DNA of 6,681 nt, taken from positions 1-6,681 of the forward strand of contig JAICXS010000105.1 in NCBI GenBank assembly GCA_025934615.1. The letters are read 5' to 3'. Positions 1-6,329 of the stretch are shown in pieces (positions within the stretch are counted from its first letter, which is position 1; every line of letters begins with the position of its first letter). Below the pieces are notes generated by a model that did not search any database, was not told the DNA's origin, and saw nothing but the letters and a program-made list of their open reading frames with translations. The stretch comes from Nitrospiraceae bacterium. GTDB lineage: Bacteria; Nitrospirota; Nitrospiria; Nitrospirales; Nitrospiraceae. The position numbers and the translations under genes were made by a program.

Positions 1-1
1 C

Positions 2-1048
2 TCCCGCCGCATCCCGAAGGATGAAGAGCGGGCACGCTTAAAAGAGATCATGAAACGTATTCGGTATCCCGGCCATGGATACATCGTACGAACGGTCAGT
101 GAAGGGGTCAAAGAAGAGGAGCTTCGCTCGGATGTGGAGTTTCTCACGGTGCTCTGGCAGGAGGTGACGAAGAAGCGCGATCAATTGGCCGCTCCCAATC
201 TGCTTCACACGGACCTGAGTTTGTCCTTTCGCGTCGTGCGGGATCTCTTTACCGCGAAAGTAGAACGGTTATGGGTGGACTCTCGGGAGGAATATGAAGC
301 GATCAAGGATTTCGTCCGGCGCTTCCTTCCGGAGCAAGCCTCGCGGATCCATTACTATGACAAAGAAGAAAGCCTGTTCGATCATTTGGGGATTGAAATG
401 GAGATCTCCAGAGCGATCAATCGGAAGGTCTGGCTCAAATCCGGCGGCCACATCGTCGTGGACCATACCGAAGCGATGACCGTGATCGATGTAAACACGG
501 GCCGATTTGTCGGAAAAAAAGATCAAGAAGAGACGATTCTTAAGAATAATCTTGAGGCGGCGAAGGAGATTGCGTATCAGGTCAAATTGCGCGGGATCGG
601 AGGCATCATCATTATCGACTTTATCGACATGGAACGGGAAAAAAACCGCGAAAAGGTGTACCAGGCATTTGTCGACGCCATGGCGAGCGACAAGGCGAAA
701 ACCAGAATCTCGCGCATTTCGGATTTGGGACTCATTGAAGTGTCGCGGGAGCGCGTCCGGGAAGATCTCATGCGCACGCTGTCCGAGCCGTGCCATTACT
801 GTGAGGGGCGAGGGTACACCAAATCGCCCACGACGATTGCTTACGATGTGTTTCGAGACATTCGTCGCCTCGGAAGCGAGATCCTGGACCATACCGTCGT
901 GATCGGCGCGCATCCAGCCGTAGCTGGATTGCTGTTGGATGATGAACACCAAGGAGTAGAAGATCTCGAACGAGAGTATAAGGCCAAGGTCATCGTCAAG
1001 GCAGATCCCACCTTGCATCTCGAACAGTACGACCTTGTCGTCATTTAA
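2..1048 (+). CDS. rng: Ribonuclease G/E family endoribonuclease, 5'-truncated by the window edge
   Basis: This is a single-strand-specific endoribonuclease of the RNase E/G family, acting in the cytoplasm in rRNA maturation and mRNA decay. The frame is open from base 2 with no start; the ATG at 50 lies inside a conserved helix (SRRIPKDEER just before it), so the true start is upstream. About 348 residues are visible; E. coli RNase G has 489, so roughly 140 N-terminal residues including the S1 domain are missing. Numbering from Met50: R14-T15 (VRT) match the 5'-monophosphate sensor pocket of RNase E. D147 and N149 in IDVNTGRFVG, and D190 in IIIDFIDM, match the catalytic Mg-binding residues D303/N305/D346. 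C248 and C251 (CHYC) match the Zn-link. It ends soon after this region, without an RNase E-type degradosome tail, which favours RNase G. dprA follows after a 75-base gap. Family assignment is firm; the G versus E naming is inferred from the short C terminus. Confidence 0.95.
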   Translation, partial: SRRIPKDEERARLKEIMKRIRYPGHGYIVRTVSEGVKEEELRSDVEFLTVLWQEVTKKRDQLAAPNLLHTDLSLSFRVVRDLFTAKVERLWVDSREEYEAIKDFVRRFLPEQASRIHYYDKEESLFDHLGIEMEISRAINRKVWLKSGGHIVVDHTEAMTVIDVNTGRFVGKKDQEETILKNNLEAAKEIAYQVKLRGIGGIIIIDFIDMEREKNREKVYQAFVDAMASDKAKTRISRISDLGLIEVSRERVREDLMRTLSEPCHYCEGRGYTKSPTTIAYDVFRDIRRLGSEILDHTVVIGAHPAVAGLLLDDEHQGVEDLEREYKAKVIVKADPTLHLEQYDLVVI

Positions 1049-1067
1049 TGCGAAACAGTCAGCCATG

Positions 1068-1104
1068 GGCTTTCGGCAATCAGTAAAAGACCGTGCTGAA
1101 AGCT
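1068..1104 (+). other. Intercistronic stem-loop between rng and dprA
   Basis: Bases 1068-1078 (GGCTTTCGGCA) can pair with 1094-1104 (TGCTGAAAGCT), giving 11 bp including two G·U wobbles around a 15-base loop. No T tract follows on either strand, so it does not look like an intrinsic terminator. It sits between the rng stop and the weak GAAG Shine-Dalgarno of dprA (1114-1117). It could be an RNA-processing or mRNA-stability element; function is unknown. Confidence 0.4.
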
Positions 1105-1123
1105 AAACGCGCTGAAGTTGCTC

Positions 1124-2248
1124 ATGCATGATCCCGCGTCCATGCGTTCTTGGTTGCTGCTTCGAGCCATACGAGGTCTCGGCGATGCGACCTACTTTCG
1201 GCTGGTGCAGGCCTTCGGCTCACCGGATGTCATCTTGCGCACCTCGCACGATGCTTTGATGTCCGTCGGACAGATTAGGTCTTCCCTTGCCCACGCGATT
1301 TGCCAGGGACCGGATGATGAGGCGAAGCGCGCGGTCGATGAAGAACTGAAATGTTTGAACGGGCTTGGTATCTCGGTCATCACAGTATCGGATTCGACGT
1401 ATCCTTCTCGGCTGAAAACGATTCATGATCCACCGCCGGTGCTCTACGTGAATGGAGACGTATCCCCGGCGGACCAGCACGCCATTGCAATTGTCGGGTC
1501 AAGAAAGGCAACGGCGGCAGGCCGCATCTTCACGGAGCAATTAAGCCGAGAATTGGCCTCATTGGGGTTTACTGTTGTCAGCGGGCTCGCACGCGGCGTC
1601 GATGCGGCGGCGCATCGGGGTGCGCTTGCGGCGAAGGGCCGTACGATAGCGGTGCTGGGATGCGGGCTGGATCGCACGTACCCGCCGGAACATCAGGCGC
1701 TCCGCAAGCAGGTCGAATCGAGCGGCGCCGTGGTCAGTGAGTTGCCGTTGGGATCCTATCCGCACGGGTATCACTTTCCACGGCGGAATCGCATTATCAG
1801 CGGTATGTGCCTGGGCGTCGTTGTGACCGAAGCGGCGTTGGAAAGCGGCTCGCTTATCACGGCTCGGTTGGCTGCCGAGCAAGGGCGCGAAGTATTTGCT
1901 GTCCCCGGGTTTGTTAAGGCTGATACCAGCCGCGGCCCAAACGGATTGATCAAGCAAGGGGCAAAATTGGTGGAGGGTGTCGAGGATATTCTGCCGGAGT
2001 TATTACCCCAGCTCGAGAGCGAATTTTTGACGCGCCTGACATCGCGCATGATACCGCCGACGGTTCGGCCGGAGCCGGACGAACTCGAACGTCGCGTATA
2101 TCGGTGCTTGACATGGGAGGCCATCCACATTGATGATCTTATTGAGCAGTCTGGGCTTTCTCCAGCGGAAGTATCCGGGCTGTTGCTGGGCCTAGAATTA
2201 AAGGGTCTCTTGCGTCAGTTACCGGGACATTCCTATGTTCGGTTATAA
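1124..2248 (+). CDS. dprA: DNA-processing protein DprA (Smf)
   Basis: DprA binds incoming single-stranded DNA in the cytoplasm and loads RecA on it during natural transformation; it is also widespread in bacteria not known to be competent. The 374-residue length is typical. Visible parts: an N-terminal helix-hairpin-helix/SAM-like segment (about residues 10-45, IRGLGDATYF); the Rossmann-like DprA core with IAIVGSRKAT (121-130), VSGLARGVDAAAH (152-164), GCGLDRTYPPEH, FPRRNRIISG (218-227) and ESGSLITARLAAEQ; and a C-terminal winged-helix (DML1-like) segment from about 315, ending GHSYVRL. Start choice: an in-frame TTG at 1118 and an ATG at 1142 are also possible. ATG 1124 is preferred because a weak GAAG lies six bases upstream. 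It is codirectional with rng before it and topA 64 bases after it, a common dprA-topA pairing. No com genes are in the window, so competence cannot be inferred. Confidence 0.95.
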   Translation: MHDPASMRSWLLLRAIRGLGDATYFRLVQAFGSPDVILRTSHDALMSVGQIRSSLAHAICQGPDDEAKRAVDEELKCLNGLGISVITVSDSTYPSRLKTIHDPPPVLYVNGDVSPADQHAIAIVGSRKATAAGRIFTEQLSRELASLGFTVVSGLARGVDAAAHRGALAAKGRTIAVLGCGLDRTYPPEHQALRKQVESSGAVVSELPLGSYPHGYHFPRRNRIISGMCLGVVVTEAALESGSLITARLAAEQGREVFAVPGFVKADTSRGPNGLIKQGAKLVEGVEDILPELLPQLESEFLTRLTSRMIPPTVRPEPDELERRVYRCLTWEAIHIDDLIEQSGLSPAEVSGLLLGLELKGLLRQLPGHSYVRL

Positions 2249-2249
2249 T
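2244..2249 (+). promoter_or_regulatory. Candidate -10 box for a topA transcript
   Basis: A perfect TATAAT overlaps the dprA stop codon (2246-2248), 64 bases before the topA start. No good -35 is seen at 16-18 bases upstream; the nearest is a poor TTACCG with 19-base spacing. Transcription from here would begin near 2256 and include the stem-loop at 2270-2293. It may be chance, since TTATAA is simply the last codon plus stop of dprA. Confidence 0.3.
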
Positions 2250-2269
2250 AAATAGCGGATAGCGACGTG

Positions 2270-2293
2270 GCCTGCTGCATCCCAGCAGCAGGC
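2270..2293 (+). other. Stem-loop in the topA leader
   Basis: GCCTGCTGC (2270-2278) pairs perfectly with GCAGCAGGC (2285-2293): a 9-bp stem with a 6-base loop. It ends 9 bases before the topA Shine-Dalgarno. There is no T tract, so it is not an intrinsic terminator. It would lie in the 5' leader of a topA transcript or between cistrons of a dprA-topA message, where it might affect stability or translation. Confidence 0.5.
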
Positions 2294-2302
2294 GAGGAAG
2301 AC

Positions 2303-2307
2303 GGGAG
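2303..2307 (+). promoter_or_regulatory. Ribosome binding site of topA
   Basis: GGGAG lies five bases before the ATG at 2313. It supports that start, which also places the Toprim motif IIVESPAKA at the normal distance from the N terminus. Confidence 0.7.
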
Positions 2308-2312
2308 TGTGA

Positions 2313-4643
2313 ATGGCGAAATCATTAATTATTGTCGAGTCGCCGGCAAAAGCACGCACCATCACGAAATATCTCGGTCGAGGCTATACGGTCATGGCGT
2401 CGGTCGGCCATGTGAAAGATTTGCCGACCAGCAAGCTTGGCGTGGATCTCGAGCACGACTTCGCGCCTCAGTACGTCACGATCAAGGGGAAATCGCAAGT
2501 CCTCTCGGACATCAAGAAGAAGGCTAAAGACGTCGATAAGGTGTTCCTCGCGCCGGACCCCGATCGTGAAGGCGAAGCCATTGCCTGGCACATTGCCGAA
2601 GAACTGAACGGCAAGGGCAAACCCAAAACTCAGAAAGTCTTTCGTGTCCGATTCAATGAGATCACCGAGGCGGCGATCAAGCGGGCGCTGCAAGCCCCCG
2701 GGCAGATCGATATGAATCTTGTGAATGCGCAGCAAGCGCGCCGTGTGCTGGACCGCATTGTCGGCTATCAAGGCAGCCAACTCTTATGGAAGAAGGTTCG
2801 ACGCGGCCTGAGCATGGGACGCGTGCAATCGGTAGCGGTGAAGCTGATCTGCGATCGAGAACGTGAACGAGACGCGTTCCGCGCGGAAGAATATTGGTCG
2901 ATCACGGCGACCCTAGCGGAAAAGACCCCGCCTCCCTTTGCCGCGAAGCTGAACAGCATCAATGGCCAGGATGCCGCCATTTCGAACGGGCACGAGGCGG
3001 AACGCATCGTGACGGCGGTTCAGGGTCGAGACTTCGTTATTCAGTCCATCGAGCGAAAGGAAAAGAAGCGTAATCCCGTCGCGCCGTTCATTACGAGCCG
3101 GCTTCAACAGGAAGCGGCCCGTAAACTTCGGTTCACCTCGAAAAAGACGATGACGTTGGCGCAACAATTATACGAAGGCATCGAAATCGGCAATGAGGGC
3201 CCGGTCGGGTTGATTACGTACATGCGTACAGATTCACCCCGTATTTCAAATGAAGCGGCCGAGGAGGCGAGGCAATTGATCCGCGAGCGGTTCGGCGCTG
3301 ACTATCTTCCCCCGACGCCGAACGTGTACAAGACGCAGAAAGCTGCGCAAGAAGCCCATGAGGCGATCCGGCCGACGTCGGCACACCGCGATCCTGAATC
3401 GATCAAACAGTTTCTGGAACGGGATCTCTATCAGCTCTACAAACTGATTTGGAACCGATTTATGGCCTCACAGATGACGCCCGCGATTATGGAGATGACG
3501 CGTGTCGATTGCATCCCGCAAGGCGCGCAAGAGACGTACGTGTTTCGCGCCACCGGGACGGTGGTGAAATTCCCCGGCCATACCATCGTGTACCGCGAAG
3601 GTACCGATGTCGAAGCGACCGATCCGGCGCGAGCGGGTCAGCAGGAGGCCGAGGAGGAGGACGATCGGCAGTTGCCCATGCTGACAGAAGGAGAGCGTCT
3701 GCGGTTAGTGGCGCAGGACGGCCAAACAGTGCCGGGCATCTTGTCGAAACAGCATTTCACTCAACCGCCTCCCCGCTATAACGAAGCCTTATTGATCCGG
3801 GAGCTGGAAGAAAAAGGGATCGGCAGGCCGTCGACCTATGCCGCGATTATTTCTACTATTCAAGATCGCAAATACGTCGAAAAGGTGGACAATCGGTTCG
3901 CGCCGACCGAGACCGGCCGAACCGTGAACGACTTCGTTGTGAAGGGATTTCCCGCCATTCTCAATGTCGACTTCACCTCGCTGATGGAGCAACAACTCGA
4001 TGAGGTGGAGGAAGGCGAGAAGCCGTGGGTCAGTGCGGTCCGAGACTTTTATGTGCCGTTTACTCAGGATATGGAGAAGGCAAAGGACATCGCCGGACCG
4101 AAGGATATTGTTGAACCGCCGACCGATATTCCGTGCGAAAAATGCGGACGGATGATGGAAATTAAATGGGGTCGGAATGGAAAGTTCCTGGCCTGTCCGG
4201 CTTACAAAGAAAAACCTCCCTGTAAGAACACGCAAAACTTTGAGAAGCTTGAGGACGGCACGATCAAGATCGTCGCCAAACAGGACGTGACCACAGATGA
4301 AAAGTGCGAGAAGTGCAGTTCACCCATGGTGATCAAAACCGGCCGGTTCGGCAAATTTCTCGCCTGTTCCGCCTACCCGGAATGCAAGACCACAAAACCC
4401 ATTCCGCTCGGCGTGAAATGTCCCCAAGATGCAGGAGATCTTGCCCAGAAGCGCACCAAGAAGGGACGGACCTTCTATGCGTGCAGTAATTATCCCAAGT
4501 GCGAGTTTGCCATCTGGGATCGCCCGGTGAATAAGCCGTGCCCGAATTGCCACGCCGCGTTCCTTGTCGAGAAATACACCAAGCAGGCCGGAGCCAGCGT
4601 GCAGTGCCGCAATGAAGAGTGCGGGTACAAGGAAGCCAGCTAA
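2313..4643 (+). CDS. topA: DNA topoisomerase I (type IA)
   Basis: TopA relaxes negative supercoils by cutting one strand through a 5'-phosphotyrosine link and passing the other strand. It balances gyrase and limits R-loops behind RNA polymerase. The 776-residue protein starts MAKSLIIVESPAKA. The N-terminal Toprim domain has E9 and the metal-binding DPDREGE motif (D82, D84, E86). The type IA core follows, with the active-site tyrosine at Y303 and its arginine R305 in GLITYMRTDSPR (E. coli Y319/R321). GIGRPSTYA lies in the later core. The C terminus holds four zinc-ribbon repeats beginning at C608/C611, C665/C668, C703 and C743/C746. In the third the second cysteine of the first pair is aspartate (CPQD, D706), while C724 and C730 remain, so it may not bind zinc. 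The start is supported by GGGAG. It is probably transcribed with dprA, possibly also from a promoter overlapping the dprA stop. Confidence 0.97.
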   Translation: MAKSLIIVESPAKARTITKYLGRGYTVMASVGHVKDLPTSKLGVDLEHDFAPQYVTIKGKSQVLSDIKKKAKDVDKVFLAPDPDREGEAIAWHIAEELNGKGKPKTQKVFRVRFNEITEAAIKRALQAPGQIDMNLVNAQQARRVLDRIVGYQGSQLLWKKVRRGLSMGRVQSVAVKLICDRERERDAFRAEEYWSITATLAEKTPPPFAAKLNSINGQDAAISNGHEAERIVTAVQGRDFVIQSIERKEKKRNPVAPFITSRLQQEAARKLRFTSKKTMTLAQQLYEGIEIGNEGPVGLITYMRTDSPRISNEAAEEARQLIRERFGADYLPPTPNVYKTQKAAQEAHEAIRPTSAHRDPESIKQFLERDLYQLYKLIWNRFMASQMTPAIMEMTRVDCIPQGAQETYVFRATGTVVKFPGHTIVYREGTDVEATDPARAGQQEAEEEDDRQLPMLTEGERLRLVAQDGQTVPGILSKQHFTQPPPRYNEALLIRELEEKGIGRPSTYAAIISTIQDRKYVEKVDNRFAPTETGRTVNDFVVKGFPAILNVDFTSLMEQQLDEVEEGEKPWVSAVRDFYVPFTQDMEKAKDIAGPKDIVEPPTDIPCEKCGRMMEIKWGRNGKFLACPAYKEKPPCKNTQNFEKLEDGTIKIVAKQDVTTDEKCEKCSSPMVIKTGRFGKFLACSAYPECKTTKPIPLGVKCPQDAGDLAQKRTKKGRTFYACSNYPKCEFAIWDRPVNKPCPNCHAAFLVEKYTKQAGASVQCRNEECGYKEAS

Positions 4644-4757
4644 GACGCCCGCGCTCTCTTTCAGTCCTGCCAATTCACTTCTTCCAGCCTTCCTTCCTCA
4701 TGACCAGCGCGACCGCCTTCCGTCGGTTATTGCTTACGTGGAAGTCATCGTCAAGAC

Positions 4758-4808
4758 AAAGAGATTTTGAATGCTGATTTCAGCGACTCTGAATCTCAGA
4801 ATCTCTTT
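4758..4808. repeat. AT-rich 13-bp inverted repeat between topA and the bacterioferritin gene
   Basis: AAAGAGATTTTGA (4758-4770) and TCAGAATCTCTTT (4796-4808) are inverted copies with one mismatch (a G·U pair in plus-strand RNA), separated by 25 bases. The spacer holds a small GCTG/CAGC hairpin (4773-4784). No clear target-site duplication flanks it. No GC-rich stem or long T tract makes it a normal terminator, although each end reads TCTCTTT outward. It could be a weak two-way transcription stop after topA or an operator upstream of the bacterioferritin gene. The rest of the 275-base gap (4644-4918) shows no convincing promoter or gene. Confidence 0.5.
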
Positions 4809-4907
4809 CGCTAGGTAGTTGCACTTGTATTGGCAAAAACCGCATGACATAGTGAAGAGAGCGTCTCCGAACGCCGCCATGACGGCAGGTGACCTGTTGA
4901 ACCAATC

Positions 4908-4913
4908 AGGAGG
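4908..4913 (+). promoter_or_regulatory. Strong ribosome binding site of the bacterioferritin gene
   Basis: A perfect AGGAGG precedes two tandem ATG codons at 4916 and 4919. The spacing is two bases to the first and five to the second, so the second ATG is the better start. The strong site suggests a highly translated gene. Confidence 0.85.
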
Positions 4914-4918
4914 CTATG

Positions 4919-5398
4919 ATGAAAGCAAAAGAAGGCATTATCGAATTGCTGAACAAGATTTTGACGGCAGACCTTACGGCCATCAATCAATATTTTTTGC
5001 ACGCGAAGATGTGCGAAAACTGGGGCTATGAGCGACTACACCATAAGGTCAAGGAACGCAGCTTCGATGAAATGAAGGATGCCGACGAACTGATCGAGCA
5101 TATTTTGTATCTCGAAGGCGTACCGAACGTGCAACGGTTAGGCACCGTGCATGTGGGTGAGACGGTGCCGGAGCAATTCAAAACGGATCTCCAAGCTGAG
5201 AAAGAGATGCTCGGACTCCTGAGCGAAGGTGTGGCGCATTGCGCTAAAGTCGGCGATTACACGACTCGGCATATGTTGGAAGATATGGCGGAGGATGTGG
5301 ACGAACATATCGACTGGATCGAAACGCAGATGGAAACCGTCAAGCAGGTCGGCCTGGAGAACTACCTCAGCGAGCAGATCAAAAAAGAAGGGTCCTAA
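4919..5398 (+). CDS. bfr: Bacterioferritin (iron storage), altered ferroxidase site
   Basis: Bacterioferritins form 24-subunit shells that oxidise Fe(II) and store Fe(III) mineral, with haem between subunit pairs. The 159-residue protein has the full four-helix layout plus the fifth C-terminal helix, and lines up without gaps with E. coli Bfr: LNKIL, INQYFLHA (22-29), YLEGVPN, HIDWIET (130-136), GLENYL. The haem-ligand methionine M52 is present. Of the six E. coli di-iron ligands (E18, E51, H54, E94, E127, H130), E51, E94 and H130 are kept, but position 18 is Asp, 54 is Asp and 127 is Val. Oxidation by the usual ferroxidase route is therefore doubtful. It may act as the haem-carrying partner in a mixed shell, as in two-subunit bacterioferritins of other bacteria (inference). 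The ATG at 4916 would add one Met. It appears monocistronic; no bfd-type ferredoxin gene is adjacent. Confidence 0.93.
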   Translation: MKAKEGIIELLNKILTADLTAINQYFLHAKMCENWGYERLHHKVKERSFDEMKDADELIEHILYLEGVPNVQRLGTVHVGETVPEQFKTDLQAEKEMLGLLSEGVAHCAKVGDYTTRHMLEDMAEDVDEHIDWIETQMETVKQVGLENYLSEQIKKEGS

Positions 5399-5494
5399 GG
5401 AGCAACGCCGAAGCGCTTTCAGTCATTTGACCGAACGACACTGTGCCGAGTTTTTGATCGCGGTTGTCCGCCTTCCGCGCGAAGGGCTACCGTG

Positions 5495-5519
5495 GTAATG
5501 GCTAATTGACAGCTATTAC
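5495..5519 (+). other. Stem-loop downstream of the bacterioferritin gene
   Basis: GTAATGGCT (5495-5503) pairs with AGCTATTAC (5511-5519): 9 bp with one G·U and a 7-base loop. No T tract follows. It is about 100 bases past the bfr stop, so it may protect the 3' end of the message or be part of a structured RNA. Confidence 0.4.
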
Positions 5520-5632
5520 AGGCCCAGAAGAGGCCGGTCTGAACGAGCGTATGACGTTGACAACGAGGACAAAGGCGAATTTTCATTGTCTCAGAACCTC
5601 CTCAAGCAACGTAGATGAGACCTTTCCGAAGA

Positions 5633-5696
5633 CGGGTAGGGGGGCTCGGCTAAACCGAGGCGCCCTACCCGAGGGGCAAGTTGGCACTCCTGCCCC
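5633..5696. repeat. Two tandem GC-rich stem-loops
   Basis: First hairpin: CGGGTAGGG (5633-5641) pairs with CCCTACCCG (5663-5671), 9 bp. Then comes a 3x3 internal loop, then CTCGG/CCGAG (5645-5649 with 5655-5659) closing a 5-base loop. Second hairpin: GGGGCA (5673-5678) pairs with TGCCCC (5691-5696), with AGT/ACT inside. Only one base separates them. Neither has a T tract on either strand, so intrinsic termination is not clear. The compact palindromic form is like extragenic palindromic (REP-like) units or a structured RNA. It lies between the converging 3' ends of bfr and the HD-GYP gene. Confidence 0.6.
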
Positions 5697-5726
5697 GAAC
5701 ACTCACGCTGTTTCCGGACAAACCTT

Positions 5727-6296
5727 TTAACGTGGTTCGCTACTTAGGCACTGTATAAACACACCCACGAGCATCGGATCGAGCTGAGATCCCGCGAGCA
5801 TCCGGATCAATTGTGCGCCTAATCGTTCATCGACCTGCGCGCCGCTTTTTTGCGAGAAGACGCCGTCAAATCGATCGGCCACGGCCCGAATGCGGGACCC
5901 GAGGGGAATGAAAGTGTTTCGAACTCCATAGGGATATCCGGAGCCGTCCCAGTGTTCATGATGGTGAGCCACGAGCACGGCAGCGCGGCGTAGAGCTGGA
6001 ATGGTTTCTAGCAGCCTCGCCCCGTCACGCGGGTGGCATTGCATCAAGACGTATTCCTCGTGAGTCAGTGGGACGTTTTTTTTCACAATCTCGTCGGGAA
6101 GCCTCGTTTGTCCGATGTCGTGCAGCATGGCGGCGTAATACAGATCGGTGAGGCCGTGAGCCGAGAGGCCGATGGCATGTCCAAGCGTCATGGCATAGTG
6201 GGCAGTACGCTGACCATGCTCTAGCAATCGAGGATCCTTTGCCGCCATGATCTCGGTCAGAATGTGCAAGCCTTCCGATAGCGACGGCCGTTTCAT
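5727..6296 (-). CDS. Single-domain HD-GYP protein, predicted cyclic-di-GMP phosphodiesterase
   Basis: HD-GYP proteins are metal-dependent hydrolases that break cyclic-di-GMP to pGpG or GMP, controlling motility, biofilm and related behaviour. This 189-residue protein is almost only the catalytic domain: EHGQRTAHYA (H27), the HD pair H59-D60 in MLHDIGQTRLPD, HPRDGARLLE (H88), the GYP block HHEHWDGSGYP (112-122) and a metal-ligand aspartate in AVADRFD (D141). No receiver, PAS, GAF or transmembrane part is present, unlike most family members, so its input signal is not evident. Two departures: the lysine after HDIG is glutamine (Q63), and the usual RPYR after AD.YDA is missing (FDGVFSQKSG). Activity is likely but unproven. 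An eight-A run (T at 6076-6083 on the plus strand) lies in the K72-K73-N74 codons. The start is supported by AAAGGA seven bases upstream. It lies 107 bases downstream of a Com-like gene on the same strand. Confidence 0.9.
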   Translation of the reverse strand: MKRPSLSEGLHILTEIMAAKDPRLLEHGQRTAHYAMTLGHAIGLSAHGLTDLYYAAMLHDIGQTRLPDEIVKKNVPLTHEEYVLMQCHPRDGARLLETIPALRRAAVLVAHHHEHWDGSGYPYGVRNTFIPLGSRIRAVADRFDGVFSQKSGAQVDERLGAQLIRMLAGSQLDPMLVGVFIQCLSSEPR

Positions 6297-6303
6297 GGTC
6301 GAT

Positions 6304-6309
6304 TCCTTT
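6304..6309 (-). promoter_or_regulatory. Ribosome binding site of the HD-GYP gene
   Basis: On the minus strand AAAGGA ends seven bases before the ATG whose first base is 6296, supporting that start. Confidence 0.6.
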
Positions 6310-6329
6310 GTCGGTCGTTAGATAAACCG

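Larger units (their letters stand above)
5399..5726. other. Non-coding, structure-rich intergenic region (328 bases)
   Basis: No convincing gene is seen between the convergent bacterioferritin (plus) and HD-GYP (minus) genes. The only sizeable open frame (TTG at 5506 to 5730) has no ribosome binding site or recognisable domain, and runs through the hairpins. The region holds stem-loops at 5495-5519, 5588-5621 (GTCTCA with TGAGAC, 22-base loop), 5633-5671 and 5673-5696. A TTGACA at 5557-5562 is followed 18 bases later by TTTCAT (5581-5586), a possible plus-strand promoter in front of the two GC-rich hairpins. It may be a bidirectional transcription stop, a palindromic repeat cluster or a small RNA gene; the sequence alone does not decide. 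Confidence 0.5.

Noticed and set aside
512..523. Seven-A run in rng as a frameshift site
   Set aside because: The RNase G frame continues intact through all conserved motifs, and lysine runs of this size are common by chance.
269..1066. 265-codon open frame on the minus strand across rng
   Set aside because: It is antisense to a clearly conserved RNase G frame, has no ribosome binding site or recognisable domain, and is explained by codon bias of the real gene.
2267..2527. 86-codon GTG-started frame overlapping the topA start
   Set aside because: It runs through the leader hairpin and the topA Toprim coding sequence in another frame and shows no domain; TopA is unmistakable in its own frame.
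4831..4845. Possible sigma-54 promoter (TGGC ... GC) before the bacterioferritin gene
   Set aside because: The GG and GC dinucleotides are 10 bases apart instead of 12, and the TTGCA half is poor.
5455..5479. CGCGG/CCGCG stem next to TTTTT as a terminator
   Set aside because: The T tract precedes the stem on the plus strand, and on the minus strand the stem is followed by A residues, so neither direction fits an intrinsic terminator; the stem is only 5 bp.
5506..5511. Perfect TTGACA as a -35 box
   Set aside because: No -10-like hexamer occurs 15-19 bases downstream, and the site lies in the loop and arm of the 5495-5519 hairpin.
5506..5730. 74-codon TTG-started frame after the bacterioferritin gene
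   Set aside because: It has no Shine-Dalgarno and no recognisable protein features, and it crosses two GC-rich hairpins; non-coding structure explains the sequence better.
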